A DNA stretch of 64,000 nt, taken from the NCBI GenBank assembly GCA_022495005.1, contig JAGYXB010000160.1:806001-870000 (forward strand), read 5' to 3'. Origin of the DNA: Rhyacophila brunnea. Its lineage: Eukaryota; Arthropoda; Insecta; Trichoptera; Rhyacophilidae. The notes below the pieces were generated by a model that made no database searches, was not told where the DNA came from, and worked only from the letters and a program-made list of their open reading frames with translations. This document shows positions 46,319 through 57,545 of this stretch, piece by piece. Within the stretch, counting starts at the first letter, position 1. Every line of letters starts with the position of its first letter. A program made the translations under genes and the position numbers.

Positions 46319-48090
46319 GATGGATGTGAATTCTATTAGCATTTATGGTACAAGAAAAAATCTAGTATTTTTTCTGATATGCATGTTTATGAGATTGTTC
46401 TACTTATGTATATTAAAGTCGTTAATGCTTACTGTTTTGTTGCAAGTGTCTGATGTTATTTTGCAATTAACAAAAACACGAACATAATTATTAATCTTTT
46501 GAGGTTATCTTTTTAGCAAGACATGCAACACGTACAATGGTTGAAGATTGTTAGACTACCTATTATAAACATTCATTTATTTAAGTATATACCTAACATG
46601 ATAATAAATATTATTATATGGCTACCACAGTTAAGGAGACGCTGTAATTATTAGCTATTTTTATTTAACTATTTAAACTAACTGTCGATTATATAGGGCA
46701 GTGATTTTCAAACTCGTTTTTAGCATTTCGGAGCTGTCAATCGAAATGGTCTTTACCAGATTCAGAATTATGCGCCGGCAAGTCGCGGTCATGCTTAACC
46801 ACAAGCTTACCTCCGCAAACCGGTTTGTATCGGGAAGCCCGTGTGTATGGGCGGGAAAACTGTAGTTCGCGCAAATCGAAAAGTGGTCCGTAATTTTTGC
46901 ACAAACTATACCGCGCAGGCAAGTCGCTGCCGTCTAGCCAATTTATGCGCAGTCATTTTTGGGCAGGTATTACAATAATTTCGTTTTTCAAAATTTCGAT
47001 GTTTGAATGAAGTACTGATGTGTTTTATTTCTGTGTGTGATAGGTAAACTATAGCTCCAATTATGCTAAAAACGGGTTAATAATTATTATCTTAAACTTT
47101 TATTTTTAGTTTTTTATTATCCTGGTTAATACTAGTACCTACCTAACTAACTCACAATGCTCCTAATAACAAAGATACTCAGCCCATAGAAGGCGGTTTG
47201 TTGACGAATCGGGTGTCAATTTTTCGTGTAGTGTGACCACCGAACCAAAATACGGTTATATTGTAATACTGCAGAGCACACTATATTCTTTAGTTAATAA
47301 TCCAATCGATTCTTTGCAGCCTTTTTTGTTTGATAAAAAATATGACGTCCATTTACTTTTCGAGATAATTAACGTCAAAGATTTTACTAATGAACTGCGT
47401 GGATCTTTGTGTTCGTTGAGCATGTCACGTAAGTAATTCTCTCGCCACGCCACCTACTTTGGGGCTTTCTGTCTTTATAATTTGTCGTAGAGTATATTCT
47501 TCAAAACTTTGCACTCCGGCTCTAGGATTAAAATGATGTATTATATTCTAAAAATATATTTTTTACATATATTATCTGTCTATTTATTTATTACTACATA
47601 TATCAATACAAGTAAATAGCATTATTTTTTGGTCTAATTGTATGCGAGGTAATCAACCAGAGGCGTATCAGTATAGTAAAGAGTGCAAACATGTGCAAAT
47701 TTATAAAACGTATATTCTACCTACCAACGCATACTTCTGTCATACTTAATGACAATAATTTTAATCAAAATTAATAATTACTTTCAAGTCTCTTAAGAAT
47801 GAAGGCTTCTCCATAATTTCTGTATATAAATAGGTAAGAAACTATTTTTTTTTAAATAATTTGTTTGTGATTGTTGCAATATAATATATTTACCATAGAT
47901 AGTGTATGACGTAGACATATTTTATAATAATATGTAATAGTGGAATAAGGTCGGTTTTCTTGTATTATTTTTTGTAGTGTAATAACCAGTATATTAAACA
48001 TGAATAAAGAAAAGTTTGTGAAGAAATATTTTTTTTAATGTTTTCTTAATTTGTGTTTGTCTCATTAGTATAGTTACTACAGTAACCTGC
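46319..48090. other. Non-coding; dispersed repeat M at 46770-46945
   Basis: 46770-46945 matches 18891-19076 in direct orientation (GTTTGTATCGGGAAGCCCGT, GGCAAGTCGCTGCCGTCTAG). The remainder is AT-rich with no supportable gene. The frame at 47233-47436 has no domain. Confidence 0.5.
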
Positions 48091-48413
48091 GGGTCTATTC
48101 TATACACAAGACTGCTATAGGCTGCTATCGGCAGCTATTGAGGGTAGTTTTTCAGTATTTGTATCGTATTATTGTAACAATTACAATAAGTTAGTTGTAA
48201 GTTGTAATTGTTACAATAAGTGCTGTATTTTAACAGCACCTCTCTTGGCTGTGTTAAATTTTAGAGCAACATAGACAGTTTTGACTGTTTAGACGGCTAA
48301 CTTATTGTAATTGTTAAAATAAGTGTTAATACTTCGATACAAAAAATGAAAAACTTCCCTCGATAGCGGCCTATTATACCAGTCTTGTATATAGAATAAA
48401 TGCGCTGGTGTAC
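48091..48413. mobile_element. Family E MITE, just downstream of NAXD-like gene 1
   Basis: GGGTCTATTCTATACACAAG opens the element and CAGTCTTGTATATAGAATAA closes it. It ends about 30 bp from the stop codon of the minus-strand gene, so the gene's 3'UTR probably runs into or through it. Confidence 0.8.
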
Positions 48414-48442
48414 TAATGAAAATTACAATTATGAAGCAATAA

Positions 48443-49195
48443 TTATCCCATGCCGTAAAGGGCTTCGTGAATCTTTTCAATCATATCGAGAGTAGTAGCG
48501 CTTCTTCCGTTCTCTTCAACTGCCAATTTGTTGATCCGCCTCACCATCTTTGAGGCGGCGTACGTCGCGACAGCAGCAGGGAACATCGGTCCATGGACTG
48601 CCGTTTCGTTAGCATCCAAAGTCTTTCGGGCCCAATAGAAGTAAATAGCGGTAGCTCCAGATATTAGTAAATCCTGTTTTGCTGTTTTTCTCATAGGTTT
48701 CATGTTACTATTACTCCAAGAAGCCATCGGACTTCCACTCATCGCTACGTCGGTACAACCGGTTCTCATAATCATAAAGTTGCCCAACTCCTCAAATTTG
48801 ATATGCGCATGAGATCTGCTGAAAATATTGCTCTGCTTAATCAGCGGATAAATCTTTTCGAACTGCTGATCGTCAGTAATCAATATGATACCAGGATTGG
48901 GATAATTTGAAAATAAATTAACAGTGTGTTGCGTTAGAAAAAAATCATCCACGTGTAAGATGAGAGGCTTCTGATGTTTGGCGCATTCACTAAAAACGCC
49001 ATTTATAACGTGAAACCCGTGATCGGTTTCATCCAGTCCCGGCCCGACGAGAATCACGTCCATCTTTTGCATGGTCTGGATCGCTCTAGCCCAGTCAGTA
49101 TCCAGGGTAGGATGCACGACAATGTCAGGACTCAGAGACTGAATCGAGGATCCCACCGCATTGTAACAGATTATGTGGACAGCGTCAGCACCAAC
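48443..49195 (-). CDS. NAXD-like secreted protein 1, exon 2
   Basis: This exon encodes residues 89-338 and the stop. The acceptor TTGTAG precedes GTTGGTGCTGAC (V-G-A-D), which continues exon 1 in phase 0. Landmarks of the YjeF C-terminal (ribokinase-like) fold are kept: VGAD at 89-92, SPDIVVHP, VGPGL at 138-142 and GRSATTLDMI at 318-327. Active-site signatures are not: the D-A-D-G motif reads H-V-D-D (169-172), T-P-N-x-x-E-F reads I-T-D-D-Q-Q-F (194-200), and G-x-G-D reads A-K-Q-D (Asp263). In active NAXD these bind nucleotide and catalyse ATP/ADP-dependent dehydration of hydrated NAD(P)H. The frame is intact, so I infer a functional but probably non-catalytic protein. Confidence 0.88.
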   Translation of the reverse strand, partial: VGADAVHIICYNAVGSSIQSLSPDIVVHPTLDTDWARAIQTMQKMDVILVGPGLDETDHGFHVINGVFSECAKHQKPLILHVDDFFLTQHTVNLFSNYPNPGIILITDDQQFEKIYPLIKQSNIFSRSHAHIKFEELGNFMIMRTGCTDVAMSGSPMASWSNSNMKPMRKTAKQDLLISGATAIYFYWARKTLDANETAVHGPMFPAAVATYAASKMVRRINKLAVEENGRSATTLDMIEKIHEALYGMG

Positions 49196-49228
49196 CTACA
49201 ACATAAATTATTAATAGTTTTCAATTAA

Positions 49229-49440
49229 CTATTTTTTTTATTCAACGAATAATTCACAAGTTTTAAGAATGTAACATTCTAATTATTGAACATACATAAT
49301 TTTGAAAACACTTCTGAGAAAATATATTATAACCAATAGAAAAAATCTTTTTTGAAAAAAGTTAGACACCCCGCAGGAATCGAACCTGCATCTCCCGGGT
49401 ATCGCTGCCTACGCTGCTAGCGTTTAGTGTACGCGTATCC
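49229..49440 (-). mobile_element. S2 tRNA-like SINE in intron
   Basis: It begins TTTTATTCAACGAATAATTCA-like text and shares AACATACATAATTTTGAAAA with 7888-8101. The minus strand of 49369-49430 holds the T-arm-like GCAGGTTCGATTCCTGCGGG. No complete cloverleaf is present. Confidence 0.65.
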
Positions 49441-49639
49441 ACAAAAGTGTCAAAATTAGGAATATACTTTTAAGTGGGTAGCGCAGTGCACTGTTATCTA
49501 TCACAAAGGCTTACCACACAACTTCCACGGACCCACTCCTTGTCCTGGCCTGGATCCTTTTTGGTGACTTTTCCAAGTTGGTGGCTTTCACCTTACCCCG
49601 CCTCCAAACATTGATATTGGAAAATTATCTTTGAGGATC

Positions 49640-50065
49640 GGACAATACGTCTTATGACACTGGATGCGGCGTCGAAGACCTGGCAGTGAAAGTCAGATGA
49701 TTCTACCACAATGGCAGGCATACATAGTTATTTGCTCTTTCCGAATATGCAATGGCGATTAGAGATCACCGAATTGACTCCTGACCACTACACCAGTCAG
49801 TTGTTGACAGGCCATAGTGGATTCACTGCCAAGCTCGACGAGCTTGGACTTGTTACCCGGCCAATATATCCATATAGCAGAGAACTACATGATGCAAACC
49901 ACATCCTCTGGGAATGTCCGAGAATGTGCTCCGAGAGGTGAGATGCTCAATTCGGTCCAATCAACTGTTGGGCCCATCGGGCCATCCGACTTGGTCGCCA
50001 CAAAGGCCAATTATATTGCATTTAAAAAAAAATCGGCGTTTTATTGCGGACGTGAAGATCTATTC
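49640..50065 (+). pseudogene. R1/I-type LINE fragment (C-terminal region)
   Basis: The plus strand reads LEITELTPDHYTSQLLTGHS, then GFTAKLDELGLV, then a gap in frame and ANHILWECPRMCSER. The pattern Q-L-L-T-G-H-x-x-F followed by H-I-L-W-E-C-P is the zinc-knuckle-like tail found after the reverse transcriptase (and RNase H) in R1-like non-LTR elements; here most of its cysteines are lost. It is a short remnant. Confidence 0.7.
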
Positions 50066-50558
50066 ACATATTTTTTGTACGTCCGTATTATTTAGGTTGG
50101 TTTTTGTATATATCTATAATTAAATTATTTTTTTTGTATGTATTCCTCGCCTTTCTCTCATATGGCACTTTTTACTAAGGTCAATTCAGTAAACTCAGCC
50201 AAAGCTTACTTGAGAGTGTGGCGACCTCAGTCTTGGGTGTCAGCTCCTGAGACATTACCAGGCGTAAAAAACTGCTGAAGTGCTTCACATCCAACCGTAC
50301 AATCTCGAGAGGTTTTTGGTTTGTGTTGGGTCAAGATCCTCAGTCACGAGGTTCCGATGAAGAAATTCTCCGTCTTGTATGCGCCCCTGTTCATCACCCA
50401 TGTTATATCACTCATGTAAATGCAAATCGCAATCGCAAACCCGTACATATGTAAGTAAAAGCATCAATTGGGTTACTATTTTGGTTATATTTTCTCAAAC
50501 ATTCAATATATAAAATCATAAGTTTTTTTAGATAACCAAATCAACAATAGGTAGGTAG

Positions 50559-51108
50559 CAATAGCGAAGGGTGGAGGTAGGGTGTTAAGATGCGCTATAA
50601 ATAGTGTACATTAAACTTTGTTAGTCATACGTATTTGTTTTTATTGCACTAAGACTACAATTTACAGATGGTAACCATTTGGTTAGTTTTTTTTAAATCG
50701 ATTAAACCCTACCTAAACCAAAAACCATAATAGTTTTTGTATACTTTGGTCGATACGACAAAATTGTGCTGACCTTTTCATTCATACTTATTTGTTTTCG
50801 TAAGATTAAATATACGTATTGCACATATTGTTGGTTCATTTTTTTAAACTCATTAAGTCTTGTCTAAACCAAACTATAATAGATATTATAAAAATATTAG
50901 TCTATCTATAAAATATCTAAAGTAATGTATGATTCGATTGCATAAATTTAGATATTTTATAGATAGACGAGTGTTTTTTGACTATTATATAATATTATGG
51001 CTTGGTTTCGCAGGGTTTAATTCAATTTTAAAAACTAACAAACACCATCTGTAAATTGTAGTCTTATTTAAATGACACATAACAGCCTACCTCCACCCTT
51101 CGCTACTG
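50559..51108 (+). mobile_element. Family B hAT MITE, complete, 550 bp
   Basis: The ends CAATAGCGAAGGGTGGAGG and CCTCCACCCTTCGCTACTG match over 23 bp with one mismatch. The 8-bp duplication GTAGGTAG is exact (50551-50558 and 51109-51116). The interior is nearly palindromic around 50900, with paired AAATATCTAAA words. Confidence 0.9.
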
Positions 51109-51222
51109 GTAGGTAGGTACTACAATAATTAATGTTTGTACCGGAATTACAATCAAAATTCGTATGAATCAGTGTAGCTACAAAAATATTTAAAGAGAAA
51201 ATGAATTTGACGTTGTCCTCAC

Positions 51223-51486
51223 CCTTAAGGCACTCAGTGCCGCAATGTAAAGCTTCTCCGAATAAGCAAGGCCGCCGCCCACAATCCCTATAGTCCCAAG
51301 GTACCCCTTGGGTTTATCTGGTTCCATAGCCGGGGTGGCTTTATCCAGGACATTCGCAACGAATATGTCATCCTGGGAAGTCGGAGTGCGGCAGTCTCCG
51401 TATCTGGAGTAGGCCGGATCGTTCATGGACTGGCATTCCGCCCTGAACACCGCCAACGTCAAAAACAAAAACAAAAATAGTCTCAT
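51223..51486 (-). CDS. NAXD-like secreted protein 1, exon 1 with signal peptide
   Basis: This exon encodes residues 1-88 and ends in phase 0 at the donor GTGAGG. The start MRLFLFLFLTLAVFRAEC is a classical signal peptide: a basic residue, a hydrophobic core of about 12, then a small residue before the likely cut near Ala16. The mature part has Y-S-R-Y-G-D-C-R-T-P-T-S (Cys32) and then K-G-Y-L-G-T-I-G-I-V-G-G-G (60-72), matching the start of the NAXD domain. The following Y-S-E-K-L-Y-I-A-A-L-S-A-L region corresponds to the Y-T-G-A-P-Y-x-A-A-x-S-A-L region of NAXD. With exon 2 the protein is 338 residues, a normal NAXD length. Secretion is predicted, not shown. Confidence 0.88.
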
Positions 51487-51576
51487 AACTTTGTAGTTAT
51501 ATTTAAATTTAAACGAGTGAATTTTGAATTGATTCTCGTTACACTGATTTCATTCCGTTTAACGTAATTAAATAAT

Positions 51577-51632
51577 GATAGTTTATCAAAATTATCACAT
51601 TTTATCAAATCAGTGATCCATGACACAATATT
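51577..51632 (-). promoter_or_regulatory. Candidate promoter block of NAXD-like gene 1
   Basis: About 113-146 bp before the start codon lies TTTTATCAAATCAGTGATCC followed by ATGACACAATAT (plus strand), which is conserved upstream of gene 2. On the coding strand three TGATAA words occur in about 30 bp (51581-51608), the consensus of GATA factors. Function is inferred from conservation only. Confidence 0.4.
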
Positions 51633-51719
51633 ATTTGGTTACATACCTAATCAGTTAGTTTGTAATGTATAAGTTATTTATTATTCACTAGAGCAGCTTC
51701 TGACAGCCCCATGGCCCGA

Positions 51720-51897
51720 TTAACAGATTTTGTTTTTACGAGAAATGAATGTCAGCCAATTGCTCAACATATTAGGTCCATACTTTGACTCCAAACACAA
51801 AATGAAAAACAATATATGGACTTGCCAGATCCAGGCTTCGAACTTGGGCCCCTCGACGTTATAGGTCGACGCTTAAGCCGCGCGGCCATCGTGGGTA
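51720..51897 (-). mobile_element. tRNA-derived SINE (S1)
   Basis: The minus strand has GATGGCCGCGCGGCTTAAGC, a decayed B-box CCCAAGTTCGAAGCC, and the tail GAGCAATTGGCTGACATTC. It lies upstream of gene 1. Confidence 0.7.
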
Positions 51898-52094
51898 CCC
51901 CACTCATACGTTTAGGCTCTATATATTATTATAATATAGAACAACGATTTTCAACGGAGGCCAGTGCCAGTGATTCCGTGAGAATTTGAATATATTTTAA
52001 GGTTATTGAGTAAAAAAAATGTTCAATATTTTCTATTTTTAACCAATGAACTGGAGTCTTTCTTTGGAGAATTTTCACTGCTAAAAATACAGTA

Positions 52095-52460
52095 ATAAAA
52101 TATATAAAATCACATCATGGCCCTTGCCTAGGGGTCCGGGTTCAGGGGGGGCGGTGTGGCGGGTCGACCAGATAAATGAGATAAACACACATCACTAATT
52201 TTCTCTAATAGTAAAAAAAGTTGCCTGCGGTGCTATTTTACTTTGGGTTATTACTATTTTTAAATATATGCGATGCAATTTTTGGTTATCTTGTGTTGCC
52301 ACTCGACGATTCCTTAATTCGATGTGTTAAATACACTGAATTTTATTTGACCTCGAACACCATTTACAAAATGCCACTGTAAAGAGTTAGACTGCCTTTA
52401 ACCTTAGACAAAGATCCTAGCTTAGGGGCCCGCTTCAGGATGTGCGGGCCATGTATCACA
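52095..52460 (+). repeat. Family A fragment
   Basis: The words AAATGAGATAAACACACATC, AAAAAGTTGCCTGCGGTGCT and CCCGCTTCAGGATGTGCGGG follow family A in order from its middle to near its right end. Terminal repeats are absent. 51898-52094 shows nothing else. Confidence 0.6.
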
Positions 52461-54419
52461 AAAGCATACCGATAAAAGAGGAAGTCAGCAATAAAGTATC
52501 TTTAATGGATGAAAAAATACACAAATCACATATTTTATAAAAAAAACATAATATTATATACTATTGACACATCTACGTAAAATCACAACCGATATGTTTA
52601 CTATCGTATTAAGTTGAATAATATAAAAGTTTCTGAATTATTATTTACACTTATTGTCATGAGACACACAGCTCCACGATAAGCACTCGAATATTATTTT
52701 GTAAGTATATCGTTGTCAATGTCAAGTAAAAGTGCCCAAATGCATTTTTCGTGAAAATGCATTAAATGACTATCTGACATCTTACTAACATTGCATCTGG
52801 AAAAAAATGCCCAGCTGATTTATAGCCAGCGCTCGAAATGGACAGGAACGCACCGGAGCGCCGTTGTGGTTCGTGGAATTCCAAAATATACCGTTCCGGC
52901 TCGTGGATTCATTTAAAATTGCGTTGCGGTTCGTTAGATTGAGATATTTATGTGTGAATGTATCTTTTAAAGTTTTTCCCAAAATTAAAAATTAACGAAG
53001 TTATGTCATGCCGGGCGTGCAAGGGTTAAAAATAAAATTTATGACATCCCTAAATTTCTTTCAATTTTCTTTTTTGTGTCGATACATCCGTGTCTAAATG
53101 CATTGTCTAAACACTACAAATAATTGCATACTTACATAAAAAAAGTAACTACAGCTGCAAGCTACAAAAGAATTGTGCCTTTGCTGACATTGTTTGAAAA
53201 CCTTTTGTACTTAAATAACTTAAATTCAATAAAAAATAAAGTTGGCACCTACATATTTGTATAATAATTTCTAAAGTATGAAACATCTCAGTACAGTCTC
53301 GCTTTTACCTTTGACTGGTATGCATTGCGAATTTACTTACCTACTAATTTATTACTTATATTTTATTGTGAGTGATAAAACTTATTTATTTTCATCGCCA
53401 TCTAATCGCCGTGTTAATTTTATACCCACGTCTATTTTTGCGGGCAAAATTTTCGGTGGTAAAATTAATATGATAAAGTTTGGTAATTTAAATCGTACAA
53501 TTCCGCTAAAATCTACTTATTAGTGATAATCGCTTGTTTTTAAAACATTTTGTATTATTTAAATTTGTTCTCTTAAAATTTGGTTAAACATCTCAGCAGG
53601 CGATACCTTTCTATATATTACATATAAGTATATTTTTGTCGTTGGTATCCAAACTGATTTAACATATAATGCTGTTGACCAGTGGCCACAAGCAGATTTT
53701 TTTCGTTTTGAAAATGATAAATATGAGTGGATATTTATAAATTTTATGAAGGTTTAATTAAGTAGTAGGTACTTCGTGTAAATCTGCTAAAACATTAAGA
53801 ATTCACTCAAGACTCAGACAATACAGTTGAAACAGGGTTTTCTGATTCAATGTCATTTCGACAATTGACTCGACGTTTTACGTTATGAATAATAAATAAA
53901 TGCACCATTATGCCATTTTCCTACAAAAATGTTTTTGGTATGAAACTATTGAATAGCCTACCGTAATTAGTTTATTTTTAAGGGACGTTTCTATTGTGTT
54001 ATAATTACATACGTTGTAACTTGCTACTTTAAAAATAATAGAAATAATAGATACCTACTATGTAGAGAACTTTTAGTTAATTTTTATTTGTAAATTTGTT
54101 TTAAAAAAAAAGGAATACCCTCCAATAAAATTTTATTACTATCATAATAATAAATTATTGTTCTGTATTATCATTATTCATCACCGTGGCAATAATAATG
54201 ACTATAATGAGACTAGGTAAGGACAAACATCACAAATTGAATCGTTTAGTTTAAAATACACTCACACATTAGGTAGGTACGTGTTCAGTGCGGACAACAA
54301 ATAATTTTAGATGGTAGTCATAGATTAAATAAATACGGTGGTAAGTTCTTTAATCTGAGGTGGTAAGTGTACGTATATTACAATAATGGTAACCAAAGCA
54401 TCATCATTGTAACATATAG
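52461..54419. other. Non-coding; hAT-like end at 52829-52925
   Basis: At 52829 CAGCGCTCGAAATGGACAGG with AACGCACCGGAGCGCC resembles the end of the element at 58126-58509. Its partner end was not found. The 81-codon frame at 53278-53523 has no recognised domain. The rest is AT-rich spacer. Confidence 0.45.
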
Positions 54420-54790
54420 GTCATGGTCTCCACAACGAGGGGCTGAGAGGGCTCTAGCCTGGGAGTCCGTGCTCAGGAGGAGCCCGGCGAGGCGAATCGA
54501 CCAGATAAGTGAGATAAACACACATCACAAATTTGCTTTAATAGTAAAAAAAAGAATTTTCTTACAATACTATTATTTATAGTTATGTGGTTATACGAAA
54601 CAATTCTTAATTCTTCTTAAATCCATAATTCGTATGGATGTTTTAAAATATACAATAAAACACTAAATATACAGATTATTGTTACCCCGTACATACTGCC
54701 TTTATTCTTAGCGATAAGAAGGGGGCCCCACCAAAGATCCTAGCCTGGGGGCCAGCTTCACGATGTGGGGCCTATGGTATAGGTATATAC
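54420..54790 (+). repeat. Family A fragment
   Basis: It runs from GGCTGAGAGGGCTCTAGCCT through AAGTGAGATAAACACACATC to CAAAGATCCTAGCCTGGGGG, in the order of family A but with an AT-rich replacement in the middle. Confidence 0.6.
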
Positions 54791-54929
54791 ATACACTACA
54801 ATATTAGTCCTTATAATGTTGAATATAGGTAGGTACCTACTGATTAATGACAATTTTATATTATTCTATAGGAATCGTGTTTAGCAACTCGAGTTGCACC
54901 TTCCGTCATGTTTTATCTTATATAATTAA

Positions 54930-55262
54930 TGATACTTCTTCTTCTACCCTGTCATGTCCTAATATTGGGGCATAGGGCAAGCATTGGCGCCACTTCGCCT
55001 CGGTCCATCGCCATGCGCCTCCCGCCATGTCAGACCTGCAGCACGGCGATGGAACCCTTGAGGCTGTGCCACAAGGGTACGAAGTGCCGCACTCTTTGGC
55101 GGCATCCGGAATACGTGTCCCAGCCACGTAAATCGTCTCTTCGTGATAACTTCAATCACCGAAGGCTGCTGTGCTCACGAACTCGGGTATTTGTAACGCG
55201 GTCGTACCAATGTACCCCTAAGATTCAGCGGAGACATCGATTCTCAAAGCTCAAAAGCCGAT
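54930..55262 (-). pseudogene. Non-LTR retrotransposon fragment (post-RT region)
   Basis: The minus strand reads FENRCLRRILGVHWYDR-like text, then ITKRRFTWLGHVFRMPPKSA, then a tail rich in Arg and Gly ending near ANACPMPQY. It is the longest of the three copies of this fragment family and is at least partly open. No reverse transcriptase core is present. Confidence 0.75.
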
Positions 55263-55339
55263 AATTAATGATACACCATTGGTAATTTAAAATGCTATAA
55301 TTACGTAGTTTGGTGATGATGGCTTGAAGCTTTTCTTAG

Positions 55340-55640
55340 AAGTAGGTATGGCCTAATGGCCCTTATGGTGGAGAAGGTTCAAAAGAAATCTTTGAGGATC
55401 CTTTGTTTGAAGCTGTGTGGATGCCATCCATGGCTTTATCCGATTGATTTATCTTAAGAACGCTTACACACTGTGTTCAACCAAATTGCTTCGGATATTG
55501 GTATATTCCTCCTGCGTGAGAACAAGTTTATGTGAACGATTTATAAATTCTTTATTTTATAACTTCTTAAATAATTAAATGGCGTAGTTAGCTCTATCGG
55601 TGTACAGATATGTACTGTATAAATTTTGTATTTACTCGTC
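55340..55640 (+). pseudogene. Jockey-like LINE fragment
   Basis: The plus strand reads MALMVEKVQKKSLRILCLKL and then CGCHPWLYPIDLS, the V-E-K-V-Q-K-x-x-L-R-x-L motif of the C-terminal side of Jockey-type reverse transcriptases. It continues into CTTCGGATATTGGTATATTC, shared with the 3' end at 19735-20085. It is 5'-truncated. Confidence 0.7.
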
Positions 55641-56773
55641 TCTGTATAGGTACTTACTATTTTTCTAATATTTGCTGCATCTATTTCTTTATTTTTAAAC
55701 ACCATTTCTTTGATTTTTTTAAAAATATTCTGTGCTCGTCTTGAATCTATAATCTGTAAAATTTGTTATATGTAAATTAATTTTTAATTTGAATCTTTAT
55801 GGTAGGTATGTGGATATGTTGTTTTTTAAGTTTAATTAATTAACAAACTGAACTATCCCAAATGAGACAGTAATATAAGTTATATGCAGAGACGAGTGGT
55901 GGTAGAAGTAACATGCCTGCTGATTATGGGTGGTAGATAAAGTAAGAGTAAAGTACTTTGTTGAGACGAGGTTCTTTCGCCTGCGGCGCTGACAATCCTT
56001 GCCCACTTGCTCAATATACATCCACGTAAGAAGTTCAAAGTTTATTGTTGCATTTATACATCCAACGTACGTACGTATGTAAAGAAAAAAATTAAGCATA
56101 CCGTTTTTTCGGAAAATTATAGAGCGTTCCTGTTCGTGAAATTTTCCATTTCGAGCACTGTTTATAGCCTGGAAACATGCTAATCCGAGTTTGTCAAAAT
56201 GACGACACATTTTTTTACCTGGAAAAATTGACCAAGTGACAGTTTTACAGGGAACGTTGTTTGAGGTACTTATCAATTTTTGATGTGTAAAAACCGAGGT
56301 GATTTTAAATATATGTTTATTAAATTACTTTGTATTTGATTTTTGTAGAACCTGTAGATGCTTCTTTTCTTTGTTACATTATTATTATTTAGTTGAATGT
56401 TTTATAATATCTTGAATATTTGTATTATGTGTACAATTAAAAACAAAGAAAATTTTTGTTTTATTTATTATGATGGTGTTTACTATGACTACATAATTAT
56501 GTACATTTACAAGTAAAATTGATCAAGTGACTATTTTTTCTCTCTCATAAAATAAATAAATTTCTAAAGTTCTTAAAATGAAAATTCAATTGTCATTACA
56601 ATATATAAAAAAAATTAAATGTTATTACGTAAAATTGTACATAATGGAACCATTTAAGTAGGTACCTTGCTAAAAACAAAAATGGCTCTACTGTAAAATG
56701 CTGTTTTTGCAGTTGTTCACTTTTAGTTGTATGACAACGATATGTGCTGATGGAAAGTACCGTTATGAAGGAA
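55641..56773. other. Non-coding; hAT-like end at 56078-56163
   Basis: 56078-56163 carries TTTCGGAAAATTATAGAGCG and ends CCATTTCGAGCACTG, like the element at 58126-58509. The 146-codon minus frame at 55836-56276 crosses it and has no domain. 56164-56773 is AT-rich and includes the likely 3'UTR of NAXD-like gene 2, with AATAAA in its sense near 56460. Confidence 0.45.
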
Positions 56774-57526
56774 TTACGGCATACCGTAAAGGACTTCGTG
56801 AATCTTTTCAATCATATCCAGAGTAGTAGCACTTCTTCCATTCTCTTCGACGGATAGTTTATTGATCCTCCTCACCATTTTCGATGCCGCATGCGTTGCG
56901 ACAGCCGCAGGGAACATCGGTCCAAAATGCGTCGTATCATTAGCAGGCAAACTTTTAAGAGCCCAAAAGAAATAAGTCGTAGCTGCTCCGGAGATGATCT
57001 CGTCCTGTTTGGCCGTCCGTCTCATCGGTTTCAGATTGCTGTTACTCCAAGAAGCCATTGGACTCGCACTCATACCAGAATCAGTACACCCAGTTCTCAT
57101 AATCAAAAAGTTATCCAAATCATCAAACTTAATATGCGATTGGGATTCACTAAAAGTGTTGCCAAGTTTAATGAACGAGTAAATCTTTTCGAACTGCTTG
57201 CTGTTCGTGATCATTATAACACCTGGAGATGGGAATTTTAAAAGTAAGTTGACAGTAGCTTGCGTCAGAAAATACTCATCAAGGTGTAAGACGAGGGGTT
57301 TCTTAGATGTCTTGCACAAGTTGACGACTCTGGTGATCACGTTGATGCTGTGGCCGTTTTCGTCGAATCCCGGTCCGAGGAGTATTATGTCCATCTTGTT
57401 TAGAGCCAGTATCATCTTTTCTATGTTGGTGTCCAGGAACGGGTGGACGACGATGTCGGGACTCATCGATTGAATTGCTGGACCAGCCACATTTGTGGAA
57501 AATATGTGAGCAGCGTCGGCACCAAC
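56774..57526 (-). CDS. NAXD-like secreted protein 2, exon 2
   Basis: This exon encodes residues 89-338 and the stop. The acceptor TGTTTTAG precedes GTTGGTGCCGAC (V-G-A-D). It is exactly 753 nt, as in genes 1 and 3. It keeps SPDIVVHPFLD, LGPGF, and GRSATTLDMI near the C-terminus. The signatures are again degenerate: H-L-D-E for D-A-D-G, I-T-N-S-K-Q-F for T-P-N-x-x-E-F, and A-K-Q-D for G-x-G-D. Cysteines in L-C-K-T-S and T-G-C-T-D are shared with gene 3. Gene 2 is clearly closer to gene 3 than to gene 1 (shared ENGHSINVI and LDEYFLTQATVNLL-like text). An enzyme with relaxed nucleotide binding remains possible. Confidence 0.88.
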   Translation of the reverse strand, partial: VGADAAHIFSTNVAGPAIQSMSPDIVVHPFLDTNIEKMILALNKMDIILLGPGFDENGHSINVITRVVNLCKTSKKPLVLHLDEYFLTQATVNLLLKFPSPGVIMITNSKQFEKIYSFIKLGNTFSESQSHIKFDDLDNFLIMRTGCTDSGMSASPMASWSNSNLKPMRRTAKQDEIISGAATTYFFWALKSLPANDTTHFGPMFPAAVATHAASKMVRRINKLSVEENGRSATTLDMIEKIHEVLYGMP

Positions 57527-57545
57527 CTAAAACAGGATATTTTTG

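Larger units (their letters stand above)
49196..51222 (-). other. Intron of NAXD-like gene 1 (2.03 kb)
   Basis: It is bounded by the donor GTGAGG and the acceptor TTGTAG on the minus strand. It contains an S2 SINE, an R1-like retrotransposon fragment and a family B hAT MITE, which account for most of its extra length compared with gene 2's intron (1.05 kb). Confidence 0.8.

Noticed and set aside
48974..49228. Plus-strand frame opposite NAXD-like exon 2
   Set aside because: Antisense shadow of the coding exon. The same applies to 56891-57241, 57198-57473 and 61577-61810.
55836..56276. 146-codon minus-strand frame
   Set aside because: It crosses a hAT-like end fragment, has no domain, and has no splice context.
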